Assembly (NCBI GenBank): GCA_013433145.1
Contig: CM024188.1
Span: 5,245,001 to 5,309,000, forward strand
DNA: 64,000 bases
Origin: Ascaris suum
Lineage: Eukaryota > Nematoda > Chromadorea > Rhabditida > Ascarididae
Reading direction: 5' to 3'
Below are positions 48,419 to 61,000 of this stretch, piece after piece; position 1 is the stretch's first letter; the number at the start of each line of letters is the position of its first letter. The translations under genes and the position numbers were made by a program. A model generated the notes under the pieces. That model searched no databases, was not told the DNA's origin, and saw only the letters and a program-made list of their open reading frames with translations.

Positions 48419-51260
48419 TTCCAAATAAATCGTCGTTCCATGCACTGACAAAGAGCAAAGGCCTAAACTGGTAGTTATAATAACAACAGCATTCGTCTTT
48501 TGCTCGATGAAAGTGACTCCCTTGCGACGAGACAGGAAAGAGAGGAGCTCCTTAAAACAGTAATTTCTGTTTCGTAGCACGCCTAGGAAGGTTGAAAAAT
48601 TGCAAACCTGTCGCTCGAAAAAATTGATTGAACGCTTTATCGAGGAAGAATTAACTTTGTCACTTGTCTTTTCATAATATTATCACATACTTGTGCTATC
48701 GTCTCCTATAATAATACAAGTTGTAAGAAGCGCAATAGCTTATTAAAAGAAAGAAACTCAACAATTTATCGTGAACCGTGCAAAAGAGTATGTAAAAAAA
48801 TTTGCAAAGATTTTCATGATTTGTAATAGCGAGAAAATGACACCATAATCAACACAGAGAACGAATAATATTTTTGCTGCATACAATTAATTAACTGCAT
48901 ATGTTTGACCAGATTCTCACTGAGCAAAATTGATTTTTTTTTTGAACCGCAGATATGAAATCTTTTAAAAAATGCACTACATTAATAAATGAAATGATAC
49001 TAGAAAGTTGTGGAAAATATCCCCTAGAAGCATTCTCCAATCCTCAGCAATACTGCTAAATGTATAATAGATATAAATTTATTGTTTCATGAAATAATTG
49101 GCTGTTGGAATGAATATTCATAAAAATATAACTATGCCTCCGAGAACAAATTAAGCAAAACATAGAACACTTCAAAGGTTTTGGCGTTGAATATTTCAAA
49201 TTATTAAAGTAAGGAGGCTTAAAATAATTCATAACGATTTACTGCTCCAAAAAGGATTGTTGAATCGCTCTGTAATTTTGCATATTCCCAGGACGTTTTT
49301 AAGTACCACTGAATTGCGTGTAGGCGGAAAAATTCATCGTAAAAAGCATCCGAGTTTTCATTACACAATACGGCAGGAATTTCATATGTGCAAACTTTAG
49401 CTGAGTACACTCTACCGACTGCCATCAGCTTAATGCCATCAGTACAGCCCAAGAGCCGGTTAATTCGAAAAAAAAAGCTGTCTGATGCCTCGTATATGAC
49501 CACAAAACAATCTAAATTAATGGAAGTAGAACATGCGGTATTTTAATCCTTGCTAGGTTTTGGATTATTTAAAGTACTCGTGACGAATGGCCACTCTGCA
49601 AGGTGCTAACTGCCATTTGTTTATCACACATCTCCATTAAAACGAATCCCAGTTATTGAATTTCTGTTAGAAAGTGAGGTTTGGTAGAGCTCTCGAAAAA
49701 CCGAAAATCAAAGAAATCATAGTTGATCGGTGTGCATGTCGCTGAATGAAAAATTTTAAAAAACTGCTGTTTATGCTTCTTCAGAACACGCATGCGCCGT
49801 ATAGAGTTTTCAAATACGAGAATCGAAAACTGAATACCTAAGAAACAACAGCATTCCGGCATCTACGACCACTACCAAAATTCCAATAAAATTCTAACAC
49901 ATGCAACGAAAGCTTTTCTTTCATCCTAAGCGATTCCGCCTATTCTTCTTGAAACTTTCTTCCCGACCTTTTTTTTTGCATGCAATTCGTCACTCAATCA
50001 AAATTTACCTTTCATTTTCTAATCTTATACCACTTCATTTTGCGCTTCGGTGAGGCGACTGTGCCCATCAGTGAATCAATCACTTTTGCGTGCTTAACAC
50101 TGGTTTTGTGATGGAAGCATTCAAATACTTGTACTGTTGCCATCTGCATCACAAAACACATTAGAAGGCATTTGCGCACCGAAACGTTCTAACTGCGAAA
50201 AAGGCATGTTATACCTAAAAGTGGTTGTGTTATGTTTACCTGTCAGCGACGTTTCACACTTTGGTAGGAATTCCTCTTGCGCAAGTATCAGTGATATGTT
50301 TACATAAAATCTGCGAGGGTCGAATTTGGAGGGTCGAGGTGACGATGGGCTGTTTTAGTCGACGCTGTGGGTCGAGGCAAAGCCTTTCGGTGATGTTCAA
50401 CAATGGAATTTTTATGTCCATCAAGAGTGGCGATAATTTATTCATCGAATAGAATGGATTTTTCTCCCATATGAGAAAATTTCGACTTAAGAAAAAGTGT
50501 TTTTATTATTTGAGCAATTATACTCCCGTGCGGATAAAATGTACCTCAGAATATTTTCTACTGGGATAGAACCTCCTGGCCATAGGAATAAATGCACTAC
50601 CATAATATTTCATCGCTATCTAACTGAATCTGACCGAAAAAAAATACTTAACCTAATGATAAAATTTTTTAGTATTAATTAAGATTTATCTCATGAAAGA
50701 GTTCTCTTTTTGGTGCATCAAATGAGCGCCAGTTGGAAATTCTATAAATACGTGGATTCGACTGTGTGCGAATGTTTTTTTTGTCGATTATTGATGCGAA
50801 AGCAATAGGTTCAAGCCTGTGCACGAGAGAACCCTAAGCATCGCTGCAAATGCACAGATCGAGCAACAGCATGTTCACACTTCACCAATATATAATACTT
50901 TAGTAAATGGATTACCTGAAAAAAGACATCTGTACGCAGCATCGTGAATAAATGTAAGCTACGAATAACTGAACACATTGAATTTGAAAAGCGATAACAG
51001 TTCATAAAGTTGCTGCAAAACACTACTAGATGAAGAAACTAATTGTGACACCTATGTGGATAAGTGATGCATAAATCTTAGTGACTACAAAAGTGAAACT
51101 TCCGGTGTGGCATTTATGATTTGAAAGATGAGACTGCGGCGAGTATAATTATGCATCGAATGTGGAAGTGTTAAAAAAGAATGGGAAAGTTCAGTGGCCA
51201 ACTTAATTACTCGACTTGACTATTGGATAATTACGGCATACGAATTTGTTGTTGAAATAT

Positions 51261-51638
51261 ATGGGCATGGATGCTGTTGATTACAAAAAATTTGAGAATT
51301 TGCAACGTTTTGTACATGATTCGATTAGTGAAACAACGGCAAGTGTCAGTGTGCAAAGAAATTGAGGTCTAATTCAACAACTGGAGAGTTCAGGTGTGTG
51401 AAAAATACGAAAAGGCATAAAGGCACCACTTTCTCGGTTTAATACCTCCTTCCTTTAGTGATTTTCGCCAACGACGTAGGAAGCGTTATGGTTGAGAATG
51501 CAAGTGATGGGCTGTTCTTAGTATGTATCGTTCCTGCAGACTATGTACAGCAGCGACATGATGAAATATTATGAAGGGCAGATTGCTGCGGGCGGTGCTG
51601 CGGCGGTGGAATCAAACAAACAGGGATCGGAAGATTGA
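51261..51638 (+). CDS. Possible two-exon small gene (about 68 aa), unrecognised
   Basis: Exon 51261-51350 starts MGMDAVDYKKFENLQRFVHD and exon 51522-51638 codes YVSFLQTMYSSDMMKYYEG, then a Gly/Ala stretch and QGSED before TGA. Both ends are phase 0; the intron would be 171 bases, ending TTCTTAG, with a poor donor (GTGCAA). The amino-acid make-up looks protein-like and the local GC rises in the second exon. A competing reading uses a CTTTAG acceptor at 51456 and frame IFANDVGSVMVENASDG, ending at 51572. A TATAAATA lies at 50743. I do not recognise the product, and no second line of evidence supports it. Confidence 0.25.
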
Positions 51639-54600
51639 AATTAATGCTTCCGCCCCGTCATTTCCAAGACAGGCATACAGGATGGAGGTATCCATCAAAG
51701 AGAGAATAGGCTTTCAAAGATGCTTCCTCAGCAGCACACGGCCAGGGACGATCTTTATGTAATATCGCATGTAAATTGCGTGAGGCTACTGGTAATGGGG
51801 TATCGCATGTTACCATTCCCAAGCAGTTTCAGGCAGCAAGCTGTAGGAAGATATTTGAACTAAAGGTGACATCGAAAGATGTATCGATTGAAGATATATC
51901 AATTTCTAGGTGCAGAGAATGACTATGAAAGAAGACATGGACGTGTAGAAAGAAATGTAATATCAAGAGAATGTTTCCATGTCGGTACAAAATGCACTAT
52001 CGCCACGACGAAAGAACACTTCGTTGGCCTTTGCTGGAACGTGGTGAATCATTTATAAGTTACGGGTTCACGCATTTATGTAGCAATCCTAAGTGCTGTT
52101 GTCTAAGCGCAACGTGTTGTTTGTGATTTGTCAGCTGTCGCTAGTGCTTACGAAAAATTGTAACTCGTTCTAGGATTCACCGTTTACCGACACATATATC
52201 CAGATATTCGCGAAAAACTATTTCATTTAAGTCACCAGTATTTCAGCTAACTGGCAGTTTTTCGTTCACATTTTATGTTTATCAAGATCTCTTCTATTGA
52301 ATGATATAAGCCACGTTGTGGGTTTCAGGTGTCCTTCCGTGTCCGGCGTCTATAGCTATAAACGATAAATTCTTTCATGTACTGCAATTGCCAGCATATG
52401 CAAAGTAAAATAACTGTCACTTTTTTGCAATCGCTGTCATATCTATTTTGCGTCATATTTAAAGATTAGGTTCTATACACATGAAAATTTATTAATTATG
52501 AAACATAATTTAGACTTCAGCGTGTTTAGCCGCTCAAAATATGCATGGTCTTCATGAATTAGCTGCTATAACGCTCACTTTCAGCTGGGCGATTCGGTGA
52601 AGCGCCGTACTTGACGAGGTGTCTGATGATGCTCGAGCTGTAGACATTTATCGACATTGGGCCGTTCTTATAGCAAAGATCGTTGACGACATAAATGTAA
52701 AGCTTGTATAAAGATTAGATGATGAGAAATTTATTCATATAGGGAGAAAATTACGCTGGCCACCATGTTATATAAGAGATAAACGGATTATTTTGTCGGT
52801 AGAATTTGATGTGAGAAAAAATTTTTGCACTGTTAGTTAAAATAATTAATTGTTGGAGGAATTTGATCCATAGTGCTGTCCTTTTCTTCGATAAAATCCT
52901 CATTATGAGATCAAATTTTATTCAGCAAGGAATTTCTTTTAACTGCATGAAATATTTCTTTTGTGATGTCAAATGACGCCCTCGGCTTCCTTCGTCAGAT
53001 TCAACAAAGTTTTTGCGGCATATTTTAGAACAGTTTCAATTTTACACACACAATACATGCAGTAATCTGCAATGCAATAATTACGACGTGCTTATACCAA
53101 GGACTTAAGAAACTAGAAAAGGTGGACGGCATCATGAAGGAATTTTAGGCCAGCAAACTATTGGGCCAATTCGACCAGATTTAGGCAAGCTACTACCGTG
53201 CTTTTGATCCCCATCTCGGATGGCATCTGTTTTGCATAAACAGTCCTTAAGAGAGGCAGTTGCACCTCAGTCATTTCCGCCATAGTTCATATTTTCCTGT
53301 GCAACTGTTTGCGACACAGTATCATAGCGCAGCCATCACCGATGCAAAAGACCTCAGAAACGAAAATTTCTTGGTGAATATTTTCATCAAAAACGATCCA
53401 GGATGCAAGGGCCTTGCGATGTAGGTGTCTAGAGGCTTTTGCTTCTTTGCTACTATCGTATAGCATAACAGGTATTGCCTTACAAAATCACAGCTTCGAA
53501 ATGTTAACGCCATTCTCCTTAGAAATGAGACAAAAGAGAGGTGGTTAAAAGAAAATGAACTGAGGGCTGTTGGATTCAAAAATAAAAACATTTTTTCTGG
53601 TAAAATGAGCATACTGCATGTCGACAAAGGAAAACGATCGAATGGTCGCCGAGGCGTTGTTTAAGTTCCCAAATGGAGGTGAAAGACCTCAACGGGGGGT
53701 TCATCGCTGAATGCACATTTGGCACCCATTAAATGGAGCGCTAGACGACGACGCAATGGAAACGGAAGCCTGAGCTACTCTTGTTCAATTTGACGAAAGA
53801 ACGAATTAGCGAAAGGTCCACTATTAATGAGGATTTTAATGTGTGGCCTGTCACCATATTTGTGGAAGATAAGAGTTCTATTGAAATGGAGTATTTCAGG
53901 ATAAATCCTCTCAACGGTGCGTTTCCTTTTAAGGTGACTATGCGCCTGGATGAAAGCTTCGACTGCGTCAATTCTGCCCTCGTCCTTTCTTTAAGAAGAA
54001 TGAGGTGTAAACAAGAGGCAACAATTCTTAAACAAGAAGGAAAAATTTTGCGGGTAGATCGGTACTTTCCAAAACGTCGATACTCACACTCACTTTTATT
54101 TATTGTAGCAGCTTCACACTCTTCGCGAACCTTTCTCACTGTAGATTTTCTAAAATGGTGGTTTTTATGGAATTTTCGTAGTGGATGTTATGGTAATTTT
54201 TACAAAAACATCTGCAAAAATTCTTCAGCGACCCTGTGGTACATTATGCCGCTCAGCATATAGCAACTAGTACAGGAAGTCGCGTAGCTGCTTCGTATAG
54301 AAACCGCTGGTGGACTTCCCGCACGTCCTGACTTCCGTAACGCCCCTTTGCATGCATGCTGCAATCCTGATTTGTCTGCTCCATGGATTTGTAAGAGCGA
54401 CAGGGAATAATTCCTCGAATTTTTATTTGAATCCTTTCTTAGACAAAACGCAATGCTCATCAATGTCCTGCAAACTGCCCTCAATTTGCTCTTCGGCGTC
54501 CTCTCCTCCGCTCCCCACCACTCGCTTGAAAATCATTCCTTCATGGCATTCTGATCTTGATTCGACTGATCGCGACGTTCAACCTTTCAATGATCAGATG

Positions 54601-55009
54601 AAGTTTCACCTACATTCCACGATCGTGTACTTCGTGTGTAAATCCAATCGAACACTGTTACAAGTGACCTCTGCTTCGTTCTTCGGTATTGCGCGAGCTA
54701 GTTCTCATTTTAGTTTCGCGCATCGTTCGAGCCAATGGAAATACTTCACTGCAGCTGATTGCAACCATTTACTGATTGCCTTACATTCACTTTTGGTTTG
54801 TCTTTTTTTAAGGGTAAGGTTTGGTGAATCTTGATGAACGGGTAATTCCTCTCTTCAAGTCGGAACAGTGCAGCGTCTCGAATCACGCTTGTACTTAATT
54901 AGAGCTTCTTCAGTGCAAGAACCACAAAGCAGCAGATCCCATTCATTGATAGAGCAGCTTCATACCGACGTACCGAGCAGGCTATGCATCCACACGTCAA
55001 ACTGTTTCG

Positions 55010-55018
55010 TATAAAAAG
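55010..55018 (+). promoter_or_regulatory. TATA-box-like element near the RASSF 5' end
   Basis: TATAAAAAG sits at the edge of a GC-richer block (about 55000-55400) with many CpGs, upstream of the putative RASSF first exon. A TATA box normally sets the start about 30 bases downstream, near 55040. That would put the ATG at 55033 slightly upstream of the start site, so either the start codon or the box assignment is wrong. Confidence 0.3.
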
Positions 55019-55032
55019 GGCACTGAGGAACA

Positions 55033-58000
55033 ATGGTACGCAACGCACGTCCACATGGAAATGCAGTGTGCCGAGAGATCAGAGTGCGGTGAGTGCGGCA
55101 ATCGGAACGTTGCACATGGCACGCCGGGTGCAGATCGATAGTGCGAATGGCCGAGCTGGGCTATGCGGGCTGTGCGGATCTAATTTCGAGTTAGACCAAG
55201 TTTGCGGTGCGCAATGTGCCAGTGTCTTATTGCCGTTGTCTGTAGTAATGCGTTGCGATTGTAGTTGCGCGGTTGCAACGAATCGCTTTTTTTGTTGGTG
55301 CACATTCGCGACGTGTTTTCCACTGTTGCGCGGCACCTGTGTGACGTCCTTGACGACGTCGATATGGCCTTCATTCTCGCGGTCGTCGCTTGTGCAAACG
55401 ACTGTGATCTACGGAAATCGATTTTTTTAAAATGCTTAGCTTGGTACCACATTTTGGGAACAACGCTCAGTGTTCCCTTATTGCATTGATTTCTTTAGTT
55501 TTTCTTCAATTAATGATGGTAACTTTTATAGGTGGCCGTCTATCAAATAGCGGTGAATGCTATCATTAGAGTTGTGTTGTTCTTCATTCACTTCTTGTCG
55601 CTCAAGAAATAAAACATCATCCTATATTAATGTCCACAGTTGGAGTTACAACAAATTGAAACTGAAACTGCAAACGTTTCCTGTAAAAATTTGCGATTAG
55701 TTTTTACATTTTCTGCTGTGTTTGCTATCATATTATATATTTTGTGTGTTATCTTCTGGCTTTCCTTCTGTGCAAATTACAATGTATAGAATAGTAGCAA
55801 ATTGTAATCGGAACTATAAATTGTGAACGAAGAAGCAATGCACTAAAAATGTTGCGCTTGCTGAACTCATTTATATGGATCCCATCTTATATACTGAATT
55901 ATGAGCACTGAGCATTCTTCAGGTTCGGAGCTAAGTGGTAGGTAACCGGCGAATGGATTTGAAGGAGGAAAGGGGGAGGAAGAAGATGGGAGATGGAACA
56001 AGCTGGAGTATTTATTGGAAAGTTTTACTTGCAAGGGAGCGCTGATCTTGCGTTGCAGTAATTTCCCTGTTTCGACCGCAAATACTGCAGCAATGCTGAC
56101 GTGAATATGAAATGTGCACGATGGCATTTATGTGTATGTGCTTTCGTTTAGATTCGAAGTGTTGTGTGCTGCACACATACAACAGGCTCGCGTATATTTG
56201 TGCACACATACAACACGCGTGTTGTTAGCTGTAATAAGTGAAACTACGAGGGTATTTTGCAAATCAAAAGGTATTACAAGAAGGCGGTAACAACCGATAG
56301 TTAATCGTTGCTCAGTGAATGAGCGAATTTTCGATACCACTTGAAGCGAGCGTTCACCTTTATTTCGCCGACATGCCAACTTTAATGTAGATTATCTGAG
56401 AGACCGATCGCAGACGTCACTACACTTCGACATCACATATAAATCAGAGGTTTTACACTTTTTTTTTCATCATTGGTTTAGCTCGTATTTTTCAGGTTAT
56501 AGTGCTAATGCATCGAAAAATTCTGCAAATTATTCCGACGTAGTTTTTTACCGTGGAAATCTACATTCTTTAAAAAAAGGGCATGTCCTTCTTATCTGAT
56601 CATTTTCGTAGTATTATAGCCTGTCATTGGTTATCACCTTTGTTCATTAATATTATTGATGTAAAACAGTCGTTCGGTAGCTATAATCGTCACTTTACAT
56701 AAAGCTATTTGTTGACGAAAAAGTCGTTAAAAAACTGATTAGAAAGTGTTGGCTTTGAGCGAAATCGTTTCACTGCTATCGTATGATGCGCAGAAATGAG
56801 AGTGAACGCACATTGTTATGCGTTGATTCAGACTGTCAACACTAGCCAACTAGCTGCTGATTGCTGTTCGGAGACGAGTGCCCCCATTGTTGGCTGCTAT
56901 TTGGGAGTGTTTTAACCATTCCAAATGGCGACTAGGAATCTATTTTACCCCAGAGTATAACTGCGCTATGTGAATGTCTTTTGGTATCTACTGATGCTGT
57001 TCTTTTGCCGTCGAATAGAAAATTGCTATGCGTATAAGCTGTAGTTTGATGCTACTTGGCGACGATATTTTTAGTTGTAGGCTGCGCATTTTGGTTATCT
57101 CGAAGGTTATTATGTATTCGTTGTGAGCTCGAGGTGATCCTGAAACCCCTCCTTCCTTGCAAAATCCGCCTTGACTTATTGGTGCAGCATTATTTTTGTC
57201 TTGCTAGGTACTCATTCACTTGACATTTTCATAGCAAATGTGACGACATTTTTATGAAAGTACTTATAGAGTTTTAGTATATGAAAGAATTTAAAGCATT
57301 TTGTGTTGGGTTTTTTGCGCCGATAATCACTTCGGAGACGAATTGTCTTTTCGAATAAAACTGAAGAGTTTATGAAGATTATTTTTGAGGTAGAGATCGC
57401 ATGGGAGGGAAGGGGATAAGATAAAATAGAAGTGCCCTCCAAATTATTGTAGTTCCAAATTTTTAGAAAATGAATTCTTTATTGCGACATGTACAAAAAT
57501 GTATTTTAAATTCGTAAATTTGCCAAAGTATTTTTCAGAACGTTAAAAAAAGTGTGGCTGCGTCAAGAGGATAGCATCGAGAAGCGAATGCAAGCGGCTG
57601 ATGTGAGTCGAACACTCGATTCACGCACTCTCAACGCTACGAATGAACTCGATTCGAACAAGTCGATCCCACGCAAGCGTCTGCTTTCCACACAACAGCC
57701 AAGGTATTCCACTTTATTGCTCAATATCAGTGCTCTTCACTACAAAACAATTTCCACCACATCATCCGTCAAATGTATTCTGAGGCATAAGCGTTCCAAT
57801 TTTTTCGACAAGCATAGAAGACCCTCGCAAGAAAATTTTATAAAACACTGCTGAATAAAGCGATGTTAGGATTAAAGTTTTGTGCAAAGTAATAGAGCAT
57901 AAAATTGCTTTACAGTGCTTTGTCGTTTCAGTTGGAACAAAATCTGTTCAGCGAAGGTCCTCTAATAATTTTTTGATGCATTTTTGTGGCGCCGTAATAC

Positions 58001-61000
58001 ACCTAACAAGCCCGAAAGCTAAATGATTCAGCACGAAGGCTTATGTAAAGTGCGCAAGTGGACTAATTGATGCTTCATTTAGCACCTGGTATCTTCGAAT
58101 AGGACTGCTTGAAGTGCATATTCGGATGTTAATTTGTGCCATTGTTACACATAGCTAAAGCATTTGTTGTCGGAATGTTTAAACTTCCTGCTCACAAGGA
58201 AGTTTTCGTCTTGAAATACGCAGCATCGCTTTGAGATTCTGTGAACAGCAGCAAACGCCTCAGAATTATTGTAAAGGTATCGATTGTTGAGTGATGCAGC
58301 GAAGCCGTACGCTGCACTAGAAGAAATCAGATAACGAGCGTTTTGTTTCTCTTACCGAACGCAAGCAGACCGTTCAAATTTGAAGAGAGCAGCTAGAAAA
58401 ATTTTTGAAATTGCAATTAAACAATTGCAGTTGGTTTGCTGGGCTACGCTCTAGAATATCACAACTGAGCATGCCGGAGTGGCTAAGCCAATTGGGCATT
58501 GGAGGATCGCAACACGCCAGCAACCGTGGGAAACCGCCGCTTGACAATGAAAGCTCGCCAATGGTCAAGTCATCTCCGGCATGTTTATTTTGTTTGCATT
58601 TCAAAATAACGAGTTATATATTATTGTGGGATACTGCGTTATTGTTCTGACAAATTAGGTCCAAGGGTGCGAACGTGGATTTGCATCGTATCTCGTTGCA
58701 TCAAATGTAGTGTTATGCGAGAACGAAATATGTGCATGTAGAATTGCTGCGAACACTTTCAAAAATTTTGAAGGAAGATCTTAGAAACATATCATTGATG
58801 GTGACTATTTCGTAATTCTTTAACTTCTTGCATGCTTTCAATTTGTTATATTATGGTTCCCTTTCTATTCCTGATGAATTTCCTCAGGATGGGAATTTCA
58901 TAAAACATTTTGAAACCATAATTCTGATGCATCCGTTCTGCTAATCGTATCAACTTTTGTGATGAGACGGTGGAAAAATGTACGGAGCAAAGCAACAGCA
59001 GGAAGGGGTTGTGAGTGAAGAGCGTCAATTGATTTGATTCGCTGATATTTCGTGATGTTGGCTGAGATTTTGCTTCAGTGTTCACTGAAATTTTATTCTT
59101 CGCCATCTGTAGGTGATGCAGATTGCAACGTGTTTTCAGTTTGATGCACATTTGTGCTAAGTGGGCATTTTGACTGATTGCAAATATTCTTTTTATTCTA
59201 ACAATAACTTCATGCAGATTGAGTTTTTCGGTTGTTGTTATGTTGATCGACTGCCTATATGCGGACGGTGCATAACCTTCTCTTATATGTGCCGTTAAAA
59301 TTCTGTTAAATTACCGTTAAACTTTTGTTGAAATGCGCTTAAGCTTCCAAAAAACGGAGCCAATCGATCAGTTTTTCCGACTTCAACTGGAGTAGTAAAT
59401 CACATCAGCCATTTTCACTTTATGCATTTGTTCTTCAAAGTAACGGAATTCTTACATGAACATTTACGCATTAAAATCCAATATGTTAAAATATCGTTGT
59501 ATTGGATGTCTTATTTCGTATATTAGTTCAGGCCTTAGCACCGTTGATTGAAGATCTTGCTGGGGTGGATTACGTCAACGATTCTTACATGTTTCCTGTT
59601 GAATATTCCGCCCAAACAGTTGAGAGTTTCTTTGATGGGTCTTCCGTTTCACTCGACGTAGCGAAATGTGAGGGTGAACCTTTGGAATGGGTAAGTGTTC
59701 AACGTTCATTTTAATTTCTTTTCTTCACTGAGTAATGAGACCGAGTTAAATGGAGAGTTATTTCCTCACTGTCGTATATTTATGCTCGCTGCATGCGAAC
59801 AATTAATTTTTCTTGCGACGATGATCTTGCAGTAAACTTTCGTTCTATAGTTTTCTTATATAGGTTATAGTTTATTTTTTGTTGCGTTTCATAGTTTAAA
59901 GGCAGTAGGCATAGCCGTTTATTTTTGCTTTGGACTTGTGTTCACGGAGCTGTAAGCGTTTAAAATGTCAGGATTGGACGATGGATTCCTCTCTTTGGAA
60001 TGCTGATGGTGACTATAATGACACTCTTGTGGTGCAGCATTTCGGCCCGCTGAAGAACTTAATGACCGGTTGCCAGCATCCGGGTAAAGGACACAATTTT
60101 CAGTGAGTTTTTTAATGAATATTTTCACAAACAAAATCACCCATCTAATGAAAAATATCGATTTGTTTCTGATCCATTCGTATTGCTGATCCACTCGTAT
60201 TGCAAGTAATAGAAACTATGTTCTGAAATACTCTATACTTGATTTTCTTTTAATTGAGGGAGTGAAAAAATGTCAGAAATATTTATTGGTATCCACTTTG
60301 AAGGTAATCCATCGATAGAGAGTTAATATACTTCACCCGTTGTATATTCTATGCGTATTTTGAGAAGCACAAGAATTTAGAAATGTGCACTCGAGGCTTA
60401 AACGAGTGTTCCGGAAGCTGGCTTATGGCATGTTGAGCCGAACTTTTTTTTCTCGCTTATAATTGGAACTGGTTTATAACTAAAAATGATGGCCGTAATT
60501 TCCTTGTTCTCCAGTTTTGCGGTTGCAGATCAATGTCGATGGCGCATCCCACATGGTGTGACAAATGTGGCGATTTCATGTGGGGTTTCCTCACTCATGC
60601 TGTGAAGTGTGAAAGTGAGTTTGCAATCTTTTTCATCCGCTTTTTATCTTTCTTCTATTTATTTTCCGAACAGTGAACGTTTCGCCTCTTGTTTTCTGAT
60701 GTCAGTCGATTGAAGCATTCGCCAAGCAGCACATTCTTGCATCTCCTCGTAATCGATCAAACAAAAACTTCTTGATCTGCACTTTTCATGAAATTTTATA
60801 TTCGCATAAGTGAAAATTGCTTCACTTCTTATAAAACATTCAAAGAATATCACGCATATTTTGAGTGAAAATTCCAAATACCTCACCGTCCCCTCTACTG
60901 AGCTGAATGAGACCTCAAGAAGTTGCGCGGCATCGTTTGAAGCCACAGAAAAACTCCGAACTATTTTTGCGATTTTTCATAACCTTCAAATAAGGTTCTT

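Larger units (their letters stand above)
48419..55032. other. Intergenic region between divergent CHK-like and RASSF genes
   Basis: Apart from the possible small gene at 51261-51638, I see no supported gene. 53741-54834 contains unusually long overlapping frames on both strands (160 and 174 codons plus, 132 minus) that match nothing I know. A TATAAATA is at 50743. GC content rises from about 53.7 kb towards the RASSF 5' end. Confidence 0.55.

Noticed and set aside
49219..49503. 94-codon minus-strand frame as a possible extra exon of the CHK-like gene
   Set aside because: It lies upstream of the acylation start, has no family motif and lacks consistent splice phase.
51457..51572. C-terminal HDEIL as a possible ER-retention signal
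   Set aside because: The last four residues are DEIL, which is not a KDEL-type motif, and the frame itself is uncertain.
54200..54484. Minus-strand 94-codon frame possibly from a retroelement
   Set aside because: No reverse transcriptase, transposase or terminal repeat pattern could be seen; kept only as part of the unexplained frame cluster.
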